DNA from: Thamnidium elegans
Taxonomy: Eukaryota > Mucoromycota > Mucoromycetes > Mucorales > Mucoraceae
Reading direction: 5' to 3'
Assembly: GCA_025201345.1 (NCBI GenBank)
Contig: JAIXMG010000004.1
Span: forward strand, 806,001-870,000
DNA length: 64,000 bases
The notes under the pieces were generated by a model that was given only the letters and a program-made list of their open reading frames with translations, was not told the DNA's origin and searched no databases. Below, one piece after another: positions 35,092 to 47,818 of the stretch. Both the position numbers and the translations under genes were made by a program. Positions within the stretch are counted from its first letter, which is position 1. Each line of letters starts with the position of its first letter.

Positions 35092-38000
35092 TTATTTAAT
35101 ATTTGAGTTTAACGAGTATGAATTTTTTGCTAAAGTATATTCTACCAAAGGCTTTTTGTTTTTCACTACAATAAGATCACATTTACGAACTATCTCCAAA
35201 GTTGTTTTCTTGCCTTTAGTCATTTCATAGATCTTTGAATTGATAAGTCTGTTTTGACATTTAATAGTAACAGTAGCGCCAATATCATCCATTTTAAGAC
35301 CAACATTAAACAGGATTGGATCACCCTTGTTAATTCCTTCAACTTCTGGTAGTTTAATTACTTCTTCCAGGATCTTGGCGTGTTTTCTGCTTACATATTT
35401 CCAGTGTTCTTCATTTTTTTCCTCCTTGAAATCACACGCAAAGACAGCTGAAGTATAATTTTTGTTAATAATCAAATAAATATATAAAGAGTGGCGTAAA
35501 AGATGTATTACCTATTACAGCATTATTGGGATAATCTACAATCACTGATCTATTGAAGAGTTTAAGACTTTCACCTTGTAAAGCGTCAGACTGACGGACA
35601 AAATACTCTAAGCGGTTTTTAGAGTACACCTCGTCTATACTTTCGCCATCTACATTCATACCATAACGGTCTACTTTATTACCAGAACGGTCTACTTTCT
35701 TATCCAAGCTATTCAAACTGCCGTCTGATTTATCAAAAGGTGTTCGTACCTCTAAAGCAATAGATTGACCAGCAAATTTGCCAGAAATCAAACGAGGATT
35801 TAAACCATAGGAGACGGCACCTTTGGAGATAGCAGCAACACCTTCCTCTGGAATTTTCACATCATACCTACCTGTGTACTCATTTTGGATACGCTGTTGC
35901 AAGTATGGGTTACGTGAAAAACCGCCAACTAACAAGATAGCTTTGATATCACTCCCACTTTTTAAAGCTTGATCTAGCTGTTGCTGAATAAGTACCAGAA
36001 TTTTTTTAATAATATGATCAAAGATTTTCTCCTTTATATCTGCATGTGTAATTTTGAGTTTTGTATTTCTTTCTATCAAGTTATATTGTTTTGCTTCTGG
36101 CGTGTTTGGAATATTGGTTATTCTTCGCTCAGCGGGTAATTTGACTTCGCAATATCTATCATTGGCAGAATCTGGCATGAAATTACACTATCGATTTAAA
36201 AGCTTATGAATAAATGTTTTACATATACAAATATATATTAATTACCTTTATGTTAGAAATAAATTCGTCCATAGTAGAGTCAAATCTTGTATCGATTTCG
36301 TTAACTTCTAAACCGATATCTTTATAAAATCCCAACAAATAATCCTTGAATGCTTTATCAAGATAGGTCGATCCACAAGTATCACCAATACCACTACCGA
36401 TTTGACAAATCATTGGGTCACCAGTCTCTTGATTACGCGTCAGACGGAAAGTCACCAAATCCACTGTTCCCCCACCAGCATCACAAACAATAAAATTAGA
36501 ATCAATATCAGGATTTTTAGGGTCCCGAATAAGGTTCGAGTACTTCTTTTCACAAAAGAGAGCAGCGGCTTCAGGCTCGCTGATAATAAGAAGTTCATCT
36601 AGTTCCTCTTTTTTAATGATAGTGGCTTTGATAGCAGCTTGTGCCATCGTTTCTCTAGCAGATGTAGTCCACATGGCAGGGACAGTAAGAACAAATTGAA
36701 GTTTGGGCTCACTTCCGGACGATTTGAAGAACCGAGTAAAGCCTTTTTTATCCTTCTTGAACTTAGATTCGGCAATAATATGTCGGATTACGTGATCTTT
36801 GACTTCTCTAAGGTAATCAGCAATTACTTGGACAGCATCTACGCTTTTACGAACCTTCCCTTTTTTAGGTTTATACGGAACTTGGCTTACACAAATGACT
36901 GGATCTTTATAATCATAGTCTTCTTTCATTTTTTTAATGTCCGGATTTCCTTCACCATATTGTGCGTCAACAGCTTCAGGAGAAAGGAACAACTTGAAGT
37001 TACCTAAAAGACTGAGATCTCTGTAGCGCTCAACATTTTGCTTTGCTTCTTGACCCCACAGCTTTGTCTTCATATGTTTATCGTACATTAGTAACGTGGG
37101 CGTTTTTCCATAAGAAATAGCGTTTCCTCCAGGCCTATTATTAATAAAGCAAATTTAGATCCATTATATAAACAAGTACAAATAACTAATATTACCAGCC
37201 TGTTTCAATAGTATGAATATATTTAATATCGTTAGCATGGGGATCTTTTGGATCAGCGTATGAACACCCGGTAAAAGTTGTACCAAAGTCTAGGAATATT
37301 TAGAGAAGTGAAAATTAGCATATGCTACCTATCCTTATATTTCAATCACCTACCAATACCAACAATAAAGTCAAAATCGTCTTTAGACTTTTTGTTAGAC
37401 TCGTTTTCGTCTTTAATATTTTCATTTTGTGATCCTGAGCTCGAAGGCTTGGATCCTGTGGCACTAAAAAAAGGAATCTGTACGTCTTTGTCTTTAGCTT
37501 TTAATCCAGAAGAAACTGCGCCTAAAGAGACAGCATCGATATTGGTATCTTCAATAAGAGAAACAAGTTTTGAAAAACCTCCAGATAATTTCTCAAAGAA
37601 GTTTGCATCTGAACTGTATTTTCCAGACAAGAAAATATTCGAGTCATTATTATTATCACGATCAACTTTCATAATATAATTAACAAGATAATCAAGGTAA
37701 GGTGAGAAAACATATTTTCCTAAATCTTCAGTGGTAATATTAATGGGATCGTTATTGACATCGAGAATATGGAAAAGCGGTGAATTCTCTTCCTCTTGCT
37801 CTTGTCCAACTTCAAGATTATCGACTTGGTCTGAGGATTCATCTTCAATGGAACTTTCTTGTAATATAAATTCTAAAGGTTTGCTACTTTTAGTATCTTC
37901 GTCGTCAAAATTATCTTCGTCGAAATCATCTTCGAAATCAGTTTCATCATCTTCTTCTTCTTTATTGTCTTCATTAACTTGTTGAATATTAGTACTTTCT

Positions 38001-39045
38001 CCATTTTCGTGAAAAGAAGACTGAGATAGCGGTTAGTACAAGATATATACATATATATATAAAGTAATTGCTTACCTTAAGTTCCTTCACAAAAATTTCG
38101 ACTAATTTGCTAATAATGCTTTCATTTAATTTCAACTTGGACTTGTTTTCAATTAAGTAATTCTTAAAGCTATTTTCTAAGACCATCGAGCCTTTTCCTA
38201 TTTCTTCAGAGATCAACTCTACTTCACTAAAGTTTTCGGTAGAATCAGCTTTAATCTTCGAAACACCAAAAGAGCTATGACCAATATCGCAGACAAGATA
38301 AGTTTGATCTGGAATTATTTTAGTAATCAATCTATCTAGACTAAGGCAATGAAAGGCAGTAGCTTCAGCTTCAGATAAAAAAACGAGATTATCTTTCTCG
38401 GTAATGATTTCAGCCTCCATAAAACAGTCAGCAAAGAAATCATTTAAAAAGGTAGGACAAGAGAGACAATAGCCAAGATTTTCGAGCTTAAAATCATCTT
38501 CAAACTTATAACTTTTACGAAAGTCTTTGTGTTCCTTTAAACACTTTATGGCCAATGCATGGAATGTTTTCAAGTAATCAGTAACAACCTTTTGGATGGT
38601 TAATCCTTCCATTTTTTGTTCGAGTTCTTCGTTTGCTTGATCGATATTAAGCGTATATTGTTTAATATTGTCAATATAAACATCTTCTTCATCTATAGGC
38701 GCTGCGCTGAGCGGGTCGTTATGTTTAGAAATGCCACAATGTATATCACCATTAGCTTTATATAAAATAGTTGTAAGAAATTGTCCAGGTTCACTTTTAT
38801 ATGATTCACCATTCCTAAAATAATATTTTATATCAGAAGAGAGGTTTTTGCTTAAAACAGGGTAAAACCAACCATGTATTCACAGTAAATTTCGAATGAG
38901 GTCTGTTTACATGAGCAATTGAGAGGCCAGAAGAAACGGCACCAAAATCTAAATAACATTATTAGACCACCATTCATCGTATTAAGCCCTTTAGGAATAA
39001 ATACTAACCTATTCCCACAACATATTTTTTATTTTCTAAAACCAT
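35092..39045 (-). CDS. HSPA12-like double-module Hsp70 protein, subfamily F2 (copy D)
   Basis: Eight exons (39009-39045, 38873-38948, 38076-38814, 37354-38020, 37196-37289, 36246-37134, 35512-36187, 35092-35447), 1,177 aa. Here module 1 is the degenerate one: VGIDFGAVSSGLSIAH, YCLSCP in place of the VPAxW strand, LVCDIGHSSFGVSKI in place of DAGGGTVDL, and IFLSGKYSSDANFFE. Exon 4 then encodes a long acidic linker rich in Asp/Glu before module 2 begins with VGIDFGTTFTGCSYA. Module 2 is canonical: FVLTVPAMW, IISEPEAAALF, IVCDAGGGTVDLVTF, GDTCGSTYLD and ILLVGGFSRNPYLQ. The tail includes FACDFKEEKNEEHW and a beta-rich C-terminal region of about 110 residues, the expected position of an HSPA12-type tail. 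The arrangement is the mirror image of the F1 genes. All reading frames are intact. Confidence 0.92.
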
Positions 39046-40189
39046 ACTTTGTTTGTTTCGAGAGGAAAAGAAAAAAAAAAGAAAAAGAGGAGAAATATGT
39101 GCTATGTATAGATGTGGTACTGATTTCGGAATCTTCTGATTAAAAGAAATTCTAGTTACACGACTACTAAGCCCGTAGTGTATTACAGAAAATGATTTTT
39201 TTTTTACGCGTCGTATTAATCTTACATTATAAAAAAAAACAGTATATCCAATTTTAACAAGTTCCTTTTTTACAGAAAAACCATTTTTAACATAGATCGA
39301 GCTTTGTTTAAGTGAGATTTAAACTTGTTTATTTGTTGCACAATTTTGTGCTAGAAGGATTTCCGAAAAACTCCTAAAGCTTAAATACGCCATAAATACA
39401 GTCAATTGGTTGAAAACACTCAGCCAGTGTTTATCTCTGGCGTTGTACATAAACAAGAGTAGGACTAGGCTTACATGTATATTTTGTATTCAATAGAGTC
39501 GTCACAGGCTTAATTGTTTTTTAGCTAGATTGAAAGTATACTTTCGGATTCTCTTCCTTACAAACCTGAAAAAAAAAGTATCGGTGGTACATCTAATTTT
39601 ATATTTTTATGATCCAACCTTGTTATTTCAAGCTTGGTATCATCACTCTACGCGTTCCTGCTTTTCCGGAGTGTTTAATATTAGGCGCAGTGTACTGGCG
39701 CAATATTAGTCCGTCAGGTGATGCGCCACCAGATTTGGATCTCATATTTTTCACGAACTTTTATAAAAAAAAATATAACAGTAGACTTTTCTTTATTGAA
39801 CGTGCTGGAACAAATCTCTCAGCTGCAGTTTGCTTTTTAAACAATAAAAAAAAAAGGTTTATAGCTATCAAAGTCGGCCTGTATTTTTTATTTTCTATTT
39901 TCAAGCGGGGATAATATGAAGGGATGGCCAATTTGGAGCAAGAAAAATCTGCGTTATGTATTCAAACAGTGTTTAATGTTCATCTTGAGAAAGAAACAAA
40001 GAAGATTCAAACCTGGTGGCACGTTAGTCAGCAACCAATCTCCTAAAAAACCGACTGATTGCTGACTACATAAAGGCTTATTATTATTCACGAACTGATT
40101 TGTTTATCATTTTATTTATGTTTATAGCGCCTCAAAGTAACCACTCTACAATCCCAACAGAGTTTCTAAATTAGTTGCTAAACTTAACA
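39046..40189. other. Spacer between F2 copy D and F1 copy C unit
   Basis: No intact gene. A frame at 39609-39914 has no recognisable domain. An imperfect inverted repeat with a perfect 10-bp core (TAGTCAGCAA at 40025-40034, TTGCTGACTA at 40059-40068) is present. The sequence around 40041-40075 resembles 45928-45950 (CCTAAAAA...GACTG...GCTGACTA), downstream of the membrane-protein gene, suggesting a shared repeat or duplicated flank. Confidence 0.4.
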
Positions 40190-41456
40190 GTTATAAGACG
40201 ATCGTCGAGTTTTATTATCTACTGCCAAAGAAATTTGCATCTAAACTGTGTTTTTTAGACAACAATATTTTATTTTCAAGATAAACTTTCATAGTTTAGT
40301 TGACAGGATAGTCGAGCGATATACGGTGAGAGCGTATGTTTTTCTAAATTATCAGTAATGATCTTAGTGTAATTACCTTTGATACTTTATCATCTTTTTA
40401 ATCGTCGTCAAAATCTTCATCACTATCCTCATCGCTTTGTTGAATATCAGTAATTGATCCTTCTTCTTCCGGCATATAAAAATAAAAGTGATGTAGCGGT
40501 TAGTACAAGGTACATACATAAAGTAATAAGTTGACACTAGTTTATTTCACTTATTTTTAGTTAAGTAACCTCTTTTAAAGCTATTTTCTAGCCTCATTGA
40601 GCTTGCTCCTAGTTCTGCAGAGATCAAGTCTACTTCACTAAAGTTTTCAGTAGAGTAAATGCTGGCCTCTTATCACAGCATATTTTTTATTTTTTAGAAC
40701 CATGCTATGTCTGCTTCGACTATAGGAAGAGAAAAAAGGAAAAAAGCTTTAATGTAAGCCGCGACTTATTTCATTAATACTGAGAAGCACATTGTAACAA
40801 AACTCTGGTTTATTTAAATATGACTAAAAGACTTTATGCCGATTCATTAATGGATAGCTCGGGAACATCTTCATCGACGGTCGAAACACCATTATCAGCG
40901 GTTGCTTCATCTTTAATGGTTAAATCACCAACTTCAATAAGTTGTCTATCATCGTAAATATTTGCTACCAAGAATTCGTCTCTGAAACGGTATTCAGGGA
41001 TCTTCTTTCCTAATCTTGAACCAACTCTAGCTTCAAACTTAGCTTCATTGTTATCAGGGATAAGACGAATATCAAAGTGAAGACGAGGTTTTTTACCAGC
41101 TGTCATTGGATCATCTTCATCACGTTTCACATAGAGTTCAAATTGATGAATCTTTCTAAAGTGAGGGTTATTTGTCTTGACTCCTTCTGTAGGTAGGTCA
41201 TCCGCTTCAGAAGAATAAATAGCTATATAGATAAAATATATATTTAGTTGCGTGAATATCACAGAGAGTGGTAATTTACTTACTAGCATAAACAATACAG
41301 TCTTCGTGAGCATAAAACTTTTTAAAGATACCCTTCTTTTGGTCTTTTTCTAAAATCTTGTCACCTCGACGAATGAGATATGTCAAATCATCATCTTTAC
41401 GATCAAAATCGGTCGTGTACAAGGAAGGGTTATGAGGAGATTGATAAAACAAATCG
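40190..41456. repeat. Segmental duplication block, copy 2
   Basis: Partner of 28790-30058: same order of F2 relic, spacer, F1 last exon and 3' part of exon 8, with only scattered substitutions and small indels visible. The left edge lies near the shared ATAAGACG...TCGTCGAG sequence. Confidence 0.85.
40195..40740 (-). pseudogene. Internally deleted F2 Hsp70-like relic 2
   Basis: Near-identical to the relic at 28805-29340 and carrying the same internal deletions, so both descend from one already broken copy. Blocks correspond to the acidic linker, the end of module 1 and the start codon region of the F2 genes. It sits 3' of F1 copy C just as its twin sits 3' of F1 copy B. Confidence 0.75.
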
Positions 41457-44400
41457 ACTTTTTCATCATTGACATGACCAAAAGTAGATTCTATATCGTA
41501 AATTCTTCTTTTCAAAGCTTTTTCGTTTTTATTTTTTTCTTTTTCTTTTTCTTTTTCATTTTCATTTTCATTTTCATTTTCATTTTTGATTTCATTTTTG
41601 ATTTCTAGTTGAGCTTGTTCTTCAAATTCTTTAATTCTATACGCACGGATATTAACAGCATAGGAAGTTCTTGCGACTCTTTCAGTGAAATATGTAGGGC
41701 AGTTACCGTAAATTGCGGCGCCTAAAAGTGCTTCCTTTCCATTAACATCTGAACGTTTAATATAGCTAGTTTCAACACCCATGGCCTCAGAAATGTTGCT
41801 AAAAACAATACGTTCCAAAAATTCGTAGTTTGATTCGTTTGCTTCCAACAAAAAGCCCGATAAAAGGATATTGTCAAAACTGAAACGTTGGGTCATATCT
41901 GCTTGAGTGGCAAAGCGATTTATTTCAGATGCAAAGTCTTTTGCGGCAGGACGAAATACATACTCCAAGAGGTCATATACTTTAATAGAGGCAATACAAC
42001 AACCAGTATCAGTAGTGGGAATATCCTGAGTCTCATCATTATTATCAAAGTTTAATGATGTCTATTTTGGGAGAGAGAAAAAGAAAAATTAGCGTTACGA
42101 ATATGGAGAATATTGTCATAGACAAACCTTTATATACTCGAGGAAACCTCTTCGAAGTTCAGCATAATAAGTAGGATTATAAGTTTCATGGCCTTTATTG
42201 CACTCGATACAAGTGTTTGTTGATATGTAATTATTCAAATTAGAAACGATTCTACCGATAAAGTCGAAATCAAACGTAGCAGACCTTACACTTCTAACAT
42301 TTCTGAAAAGTTTAATTTGGTTGTCTTCGTTGGTATATTTAGAATCTATATCTGTACCACTAAGTTTGGTATGTTCCATTAATGATAGATTACAGATACT
42401 GTTGTACATATTTATTTGTAAAATATGATTAGCGTTGGCATCCTTGTCTGAAAAGTATCGTTTTTCATTATACATAGCAGTAGCATTATCGCGACCAATT
42501 AATAAAAGACGCCCAAACGAATCTTCTTTCGAGACGATGCCCGCTAATTGAGCAATATAACGCATTTCAGACTTGCTGTTGAAGAATTGATAACAGTTTT
42601 CCATAGTAATGACATATCTATACTTGCTCTTGTCTGTGAGCTGTGAATCGGCTTTGGCAATTGATTTGTGAACATGACCAAGGACAAGTTTAAGATATTC
42701 GCAAAGATAATGTCTCAAATCAGCTTTGGCAATTGACATTAGCTTGCTGGGGGAAATGAATTTGGTGTGATCAGAGGCAATACGATCATTGTGGTCATTA
42801 TGACCAGAACCAATAAGCTGATTAACTTGAGCCCCCCAACTTGTTACTTTGTCGACTGTTTCTTTTGTTGTAGGGATCATAAAGCTGTCTTCCTGTAAAC
42901 CGGGCCTATAGTACATCCTTATTAATTTACATGGGATATAATAAAGAAGAAGAAAAGAATACATTACCAATCAGTTATGTCAGTCATTTCATTAGATTCA
43001 TTTTTTAAATTTCTGTAAGAACACGATGTTGTAAGGTACCCAATATCTGTACGGGGATGAAAAAAGTTATAATTAAAAAAAAAAATCTGATGGGAATAAA
43101 AACCAAGACTTACCTAAGCAAATTAGAGTATTATATTCATCAGTGGAAGCGCACTCAAATGTTTTTTCGACAACATCGGTTTGAGGACTTCTTCTACTAC
43201 CATCGATACCATATACCATAGCGCCTCGCATAGCGGCAGAATTACCAGCAGTATCAGTGATTAATTGGCCTGACTCGAACTCGGAATTCGGGAAGTTACT
43301 GTCTTTTTTATAAAATGTTTTGAGGATTTTCTTTCGCAAATATGGCGAGCCACCGAAACCTCCTACAAGATATGTACGCGAAATACCACCGTTGGCCTTC
43401 TTTATCTGACGATTTATAAGTTCTATCGTAGCATCAACGACTGGATCAAATACTTCTTTTCTTATGATAGAATATGGAATTACGAGTGTACAAGTACCGC
43501 CGACCTTTGTACATTTGACGGTTTTTGGTACACGTGTGTGCAATGTAGGTACGATTAGTGAATCTCGTAAAACTATTGTGATAGCTATATAGAATATAAA
43601 TGGGTTAAATAGCATATTAGGACGAGTTTTAATATAAAAACTTACAATCTCCAAAATTTTTTCTGTCTATGTATTTGAAGTCTTCAAGTTTACAAATATA
43701 ACATTGATTATCATCAGGATCTCCTTCACCAGTATCTTCAACAGGAAGATCGAACTTGCCACTCTCCAAAAGTTCAAGGTGATTACATTCGTCAAACTTA
43801 AATTTCATCGAACGTTTACCAAAATTTATCTATGAATTAAAAGCTTAGAAAAGTTATCGAATTTATGTTTATACATGTATATACATATACCTTATAATTA
43901 GTTATGAATTTGTCAATTTCAGGAGAAAAAAATTTTTCGCGCTTTTTTTCTTCTTCTTTTCCGATTTCGACACCTTTATCTTGATAACAGTACTTAGTAA
44001 GGAGTTCACGCAACTTTTTATCTATGAATGTAGAACCACATTCTTTACCGCTATCAGCAGTCAATTGACAACGACGGAAACTACCAGGAGGATCTCCAAT
44101 AACATTTTTTACTGACTCGAAGGTCGCAAGATCTACTGTACCACCGCCAGCGTCACAAATGATATATTTATCTCCCGGCTTTAGGGCACCCATACTGGTT
44201 TCTCTTTGCTCACAATGTAAAGTAGCAGCCGAAGATTCGTTGATAATCAATAAACGATTCTCGTGGTCTGCATCAGTAATTAAACCAGACTCTTTAGCCA
44301 CAGTACGCATAATAACTCTTTGTACATCGTTCCATTCAGCAGGCACAGTAATAACAAAACGAATATTCTCCTTTTCAACAGAAATATGGGCACTACTGAT

Positions 44401-44963
44401 AGCTAATTTAATTGTACTAACAGTATGATCAAAGATTTCTCTGAAATAATCAATAGTTGCTCTCATATTGTCATGTTCTGTTTTTTTGGCGTTGTTTGTT
44501 TTATAAATGGCTCCTTTTTGTGGAACAGATGAAGGAAGTTTCAACTTGAACCGTTCTTTAACAATTTCTCCAGGTTTTAAGTAACCATTTTCTATATGAC
44601 TTCGGGCCGCTTTACCCCAGTATAGTAAATGAAAGTTTCTATCATAAATTGTGATTGAGGGCGTTTTATTTTCTTCTGTGGATTGTTCCGGCCTAAAAAT
44701 AAAGAGTGGTTAGTGAATGACACTTTTTGTTTTATTTTAAGAGATAATTACCAACTGGTAACTTGAGTTATTTGCGGATAGGTCTTTTGGTTAAAATCTT
44801 TGACTGATAAACCGGAAGTAACAGAATAACAAGTTCCTGAGAAAGTGGTTCCGAAATCTAAATAATAACACGTATATTTATTAAATTCTTTTCCTAGGTA
44901 TTTTGCTCTCACTTTCTTACCAATACTGATAATGAATCCATACTTGTGATATCTGAAAGCCAT
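40834..44963 (-). CDS. HSPA12-like double-module Hsp70 protein, subfamily F1 (copy C)
   Basis: Nine exons (44921-44963, 44752-44857, 43891-44692, 43646-43829, 43114-43584, 42968-43046, 42128-42905, 41284-42061, 40834-41222), 1,209 aa. Module 1 is canonical (IDFGTTFSGTCY, FVITVPAEW, IICDAGGGTVDLATFE, TYLVGGFGGSPYLR); module 2 is degenerate (DIGYLTTSCSY, YRYVITMENCY, LQINMYNSICNLSLME, ILLSGFLLEANE). Exons 1-6 match copy B in length exactly, although much of the protein differs. The linker in module 2 contains an expanded Asn-Glu/Lys-Glu run encoded by a 6-bp repeat (about 41535-41595), shorter in copy B and absent from copy A. Exon 4 holds C-N-H and C-x2-C. Its last exon and part of exon 3 are nearly identical to copy B, so these regions have been homogenised. 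All frames are open and every splice border is standard. Confidence 0.92.
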
Positions 44964-45369
44964 TTTTCCTTTTTAAAAGTAAAAAGTAAAAAAAAGGAAG
45001 AAACAAGGTATCCTCTTATTTTATTATCTCACTTATACGTTACCAAGCCACCATGAACTGTACTACAATACCCCTCTTCCAACCTCCCTGTTTTCTTATT
45101 TCTGTTTGTTTGTTTGTTTGTTTGCATACTATCCGTTAAAAGTGCCGCAATAAAAATACGGGTTTCAAATTGCCCATACAAAAAGCTTATTTTTTTAATA
45201 ACAAACATATTCAAGATATTATCGTCAGCCGCAAATATTTGACCTTAAAAAAGGTTTTATAAATTAATGCTTGAACTCAATGACTAACAATACATATTTT
45301 GAAACTTGGCTGTGATAATAGGATTAAAAAAAAAAACTTTTATATATGCGTGTTTAATTGCGATTCTTG

Positions 45370-45830
45370 TATTTCTTTCTATCAATTATGTTGTTTTGAT
45401 GAGTCTATGTTTGGAATGCTGTTTGATTAATAGTTTTAAGGATACATGACTTGCGATTACCTCTATGTTAGCAACAAAGTGGTCCATAACCTAGACAAAG
45501 TATGTGTTGATGTAACTAACGTCTAAACCAATGTCTTTTAATTTCCAATAAGCAATCCTTGAAAGTTCTATATCGTTAAATCCGTCCAAAAGTATCACCA
45601 ATATCATTACCGATTTGACAAATCATTGGGATACCATTCTCTTTATTACGATTTAAACAAAAAGTAGCTAAATTTACTGTCTCTCCACCAGAATCACAAA
45701 CAATGAAATTATAATTAGAATCCGCATCAGGATTGTTAGGATCCCAAACAAGATTCCAGTGTTCCTTTTCACAAACTATAGCAGAGCCATGATCTTCTTT
45801 TCCCTTCATTTTTTTTTTAGCTTCAACATT
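45370..45830 (-). pseudogene. F2 Hsp70-like module-2 fragment
   Basis: Minus-strand frame 45576-45809 reads FIVCDSGGETVNLATF and MICQIGNDIGDTFG, matching the phosphate-2 region of F2 module 2 (IVCDAGGGTVDLVTF, ICQIGSGIGDTCG). Flanking blocks match exon 6 and exon 7 of copy D (compare 36060-36600) with indels and stops. The catalytic Asp/Gly are altered (DSGGETVN). No other part of the gene remains. Confidence 0.8.
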
Positions 45831-46013
45831 TCTTGTACCATACGTGCTTCCGATTTTCTGATGTATTTACTAGTGAGTATGGTATAACGAAGTGATATTA
45901 ATCCTTCTTGGAGTTAGCTATTGTGTGCCTAAAAACTGACTGGCTGACTATGCGAACGGTTACTATGATATCTAAACTAGTAGAAAGGTTCCGTTTATTA
46001 TTTTATTTATATA

Positions 46014-47521
46014 TTAACTATAGATTAATCTAACTTCTCCGTATCTACTATGTAGATTAGTTTGTGCTCCTTTACTTTGGTTGAAATATCCTGTTTTGAC
46101 TGATTTGCGTCTCGATAAAGACAAATGAATAAGCTTAGGATCCAAAGTCGATTCAATTACAGGCACGCATAACCAACAATGCGCTTTAAACCTTCCTCCT
46201 TCTTTCACTATAACTTTTACAGGCCCATCTAAGGTAACTACAGTGGACTTTAAGTTTGCAGATTGAGGTGATATTTTAATCATGGTGGCACCTTGGATTG
46301 CTGCTGCGCCAAATTTTTCTATAGGCAGGTAGTTACCTAATATAATACCATTGAGAGTACCTACAATTATATTATTTCCTTTGATATTCTACGAATAATA
46401 ACGACAATAAGTTTAAATGAATAAATAATGACTGTAAAAACTACCTTTAAATCAATAGCGCCTCTTCCTAATCCGACACTAAACGATTTAAATACAATTG
46501 ACTCTAAGTCTCCGCTGACTCTGTTTGCATGATTTGCCTCCAACTGGAAACTCTGATAAGAAGCAAGATTGGTAGGGAAAATTATATCTAAATGATATAC
46601 CAAGCACGCTGCAGTAGTATGGCGGCTGTTAATATGAATATTCTCTGCTGAAGTTTCCTTGTCTTCAATTCTAGAAAGTGATACTGTGTTGAATAGATCA
46701 TCAGTCTGCGCATACAACGTCAAATTAAGTCTGATATTATTTTTCACCATTTGTTCATTTTCAGTGGTCGCCATTCTGACATTAATCTTGCCACCATCAC
46801 TAAACAAACCATCCAATTTGATACGCGTAGTTTTAAATTTCAAAAAAGAAAATGAGACTGATATTGACTTATGATGCTGTAACTTCGTCATATCGCACTG
46901 TGGTACTTGTGATCGCTTTGGTCGCTTTAATTTCAAGTACTCTGGGGGAAAAGCTATTTTGTTTCGGATATTAGTTTTTATTTTATCAATGGTTAATATA
47001 TCAGAAAGTCTGTCAGTTTCAAGTCCAAATTCTTTTGCTATTCCTTGGATAACTTGGTTACGCTTATATTGGTTTTTAATATCTATTTCTTTTGTCCAGT
47101 ATTTATCATTACTTTCCTCAAACCCTTTATTGAACGTAGAGTATATTTTTTTATCATTTTGCCAAGTTTGACTGAGCGACTGCATAAATTGAGATAATTC
47201 TATAGCATCCTTAGAAGTGATTTCATTAGGATAGTCTAAATAGCCGTGACATTGTCTACCCTATACAATATCAGAGAAACTTTAGATATTGTTGTAATTG
47301 AATTTTTTTAAACACTTACATCTTTATTAAAGCCATACTCGTAAAACAATGAAATATGCACAAGTAAGAGTAGTGTTGTTAATACTACAAACGTACTAAT
47401 ACACCTAGCTACAAGTATATCTAATTATTTAGTTAAACCGTATCATAAAGTTTGTAGACTCACTTAAAAAGGTTCTGGAATATTGGTTGACACCATAATG
47501 CTCGCGTTGTTCTTTTTTCAT
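46014..47521 (-). CDS. Single-pass type II membrane protein, unknown
   Basis: Four exons (47464-47521, 47320-47420, 46445-47260, 46014-46388) give 449 aa. A short N-terminal tail with basic residues is followed in exon 2 by one hydrophobic helix (ISTFVVLTTLLLLVHISLF), so the protein is probably anchored with its large C-terminal part outside the cytosol. That part begins with a helical, Lys-rich stretch and continues as beta-rich sequence with alternating hydrophobics (GNNIIVGTLNGIILGNYLP, VVTLDGPVKVIV), the pattern of bacterial DUF4097-type beta-solenoids or adhesin-like folds; I would not name the family. Cys residues (GRQCHGY, CWLCVP) could form disulphides. It lies inside the Hsp70-like array in the same orientation but shares no sequence with it. 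All introns have standard borders. Confidence 0.75.
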
Positions 47522-47818
47522 GATCTATTAACTATAGTTGAACCCTCATTATTTTTATTGTTTGCCTTTTTTTATTTTATTTTTATTTTTTAACCACAGT
47601 AAAGGAGTTTGCATTATCTACAGTCACGTTGCTTTAGTTTTATAAAAAAAAAAAAAGAGTTTCAGATAAAATGAATTCAGTAAGAAAGCCTTGTGCTATT
47701 GAAGTGAAATAAAATAATAATATAAAAAGATATGAGCAATTTTGTTATACTAACTGTATTTTATTTATTTATTTTGCATTTAATCCTATTAATTATTTTT
47801 ATGGGTCAATAATTAGCG

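Noticed and set aside
41276..44963. Interpreting the halves of each Hsp70-like gene as separate genes
   Set aside because: Splice phases connect the modules in frame in all five copies, no stop or start context separates them, and the total length is always a whole number of codons.
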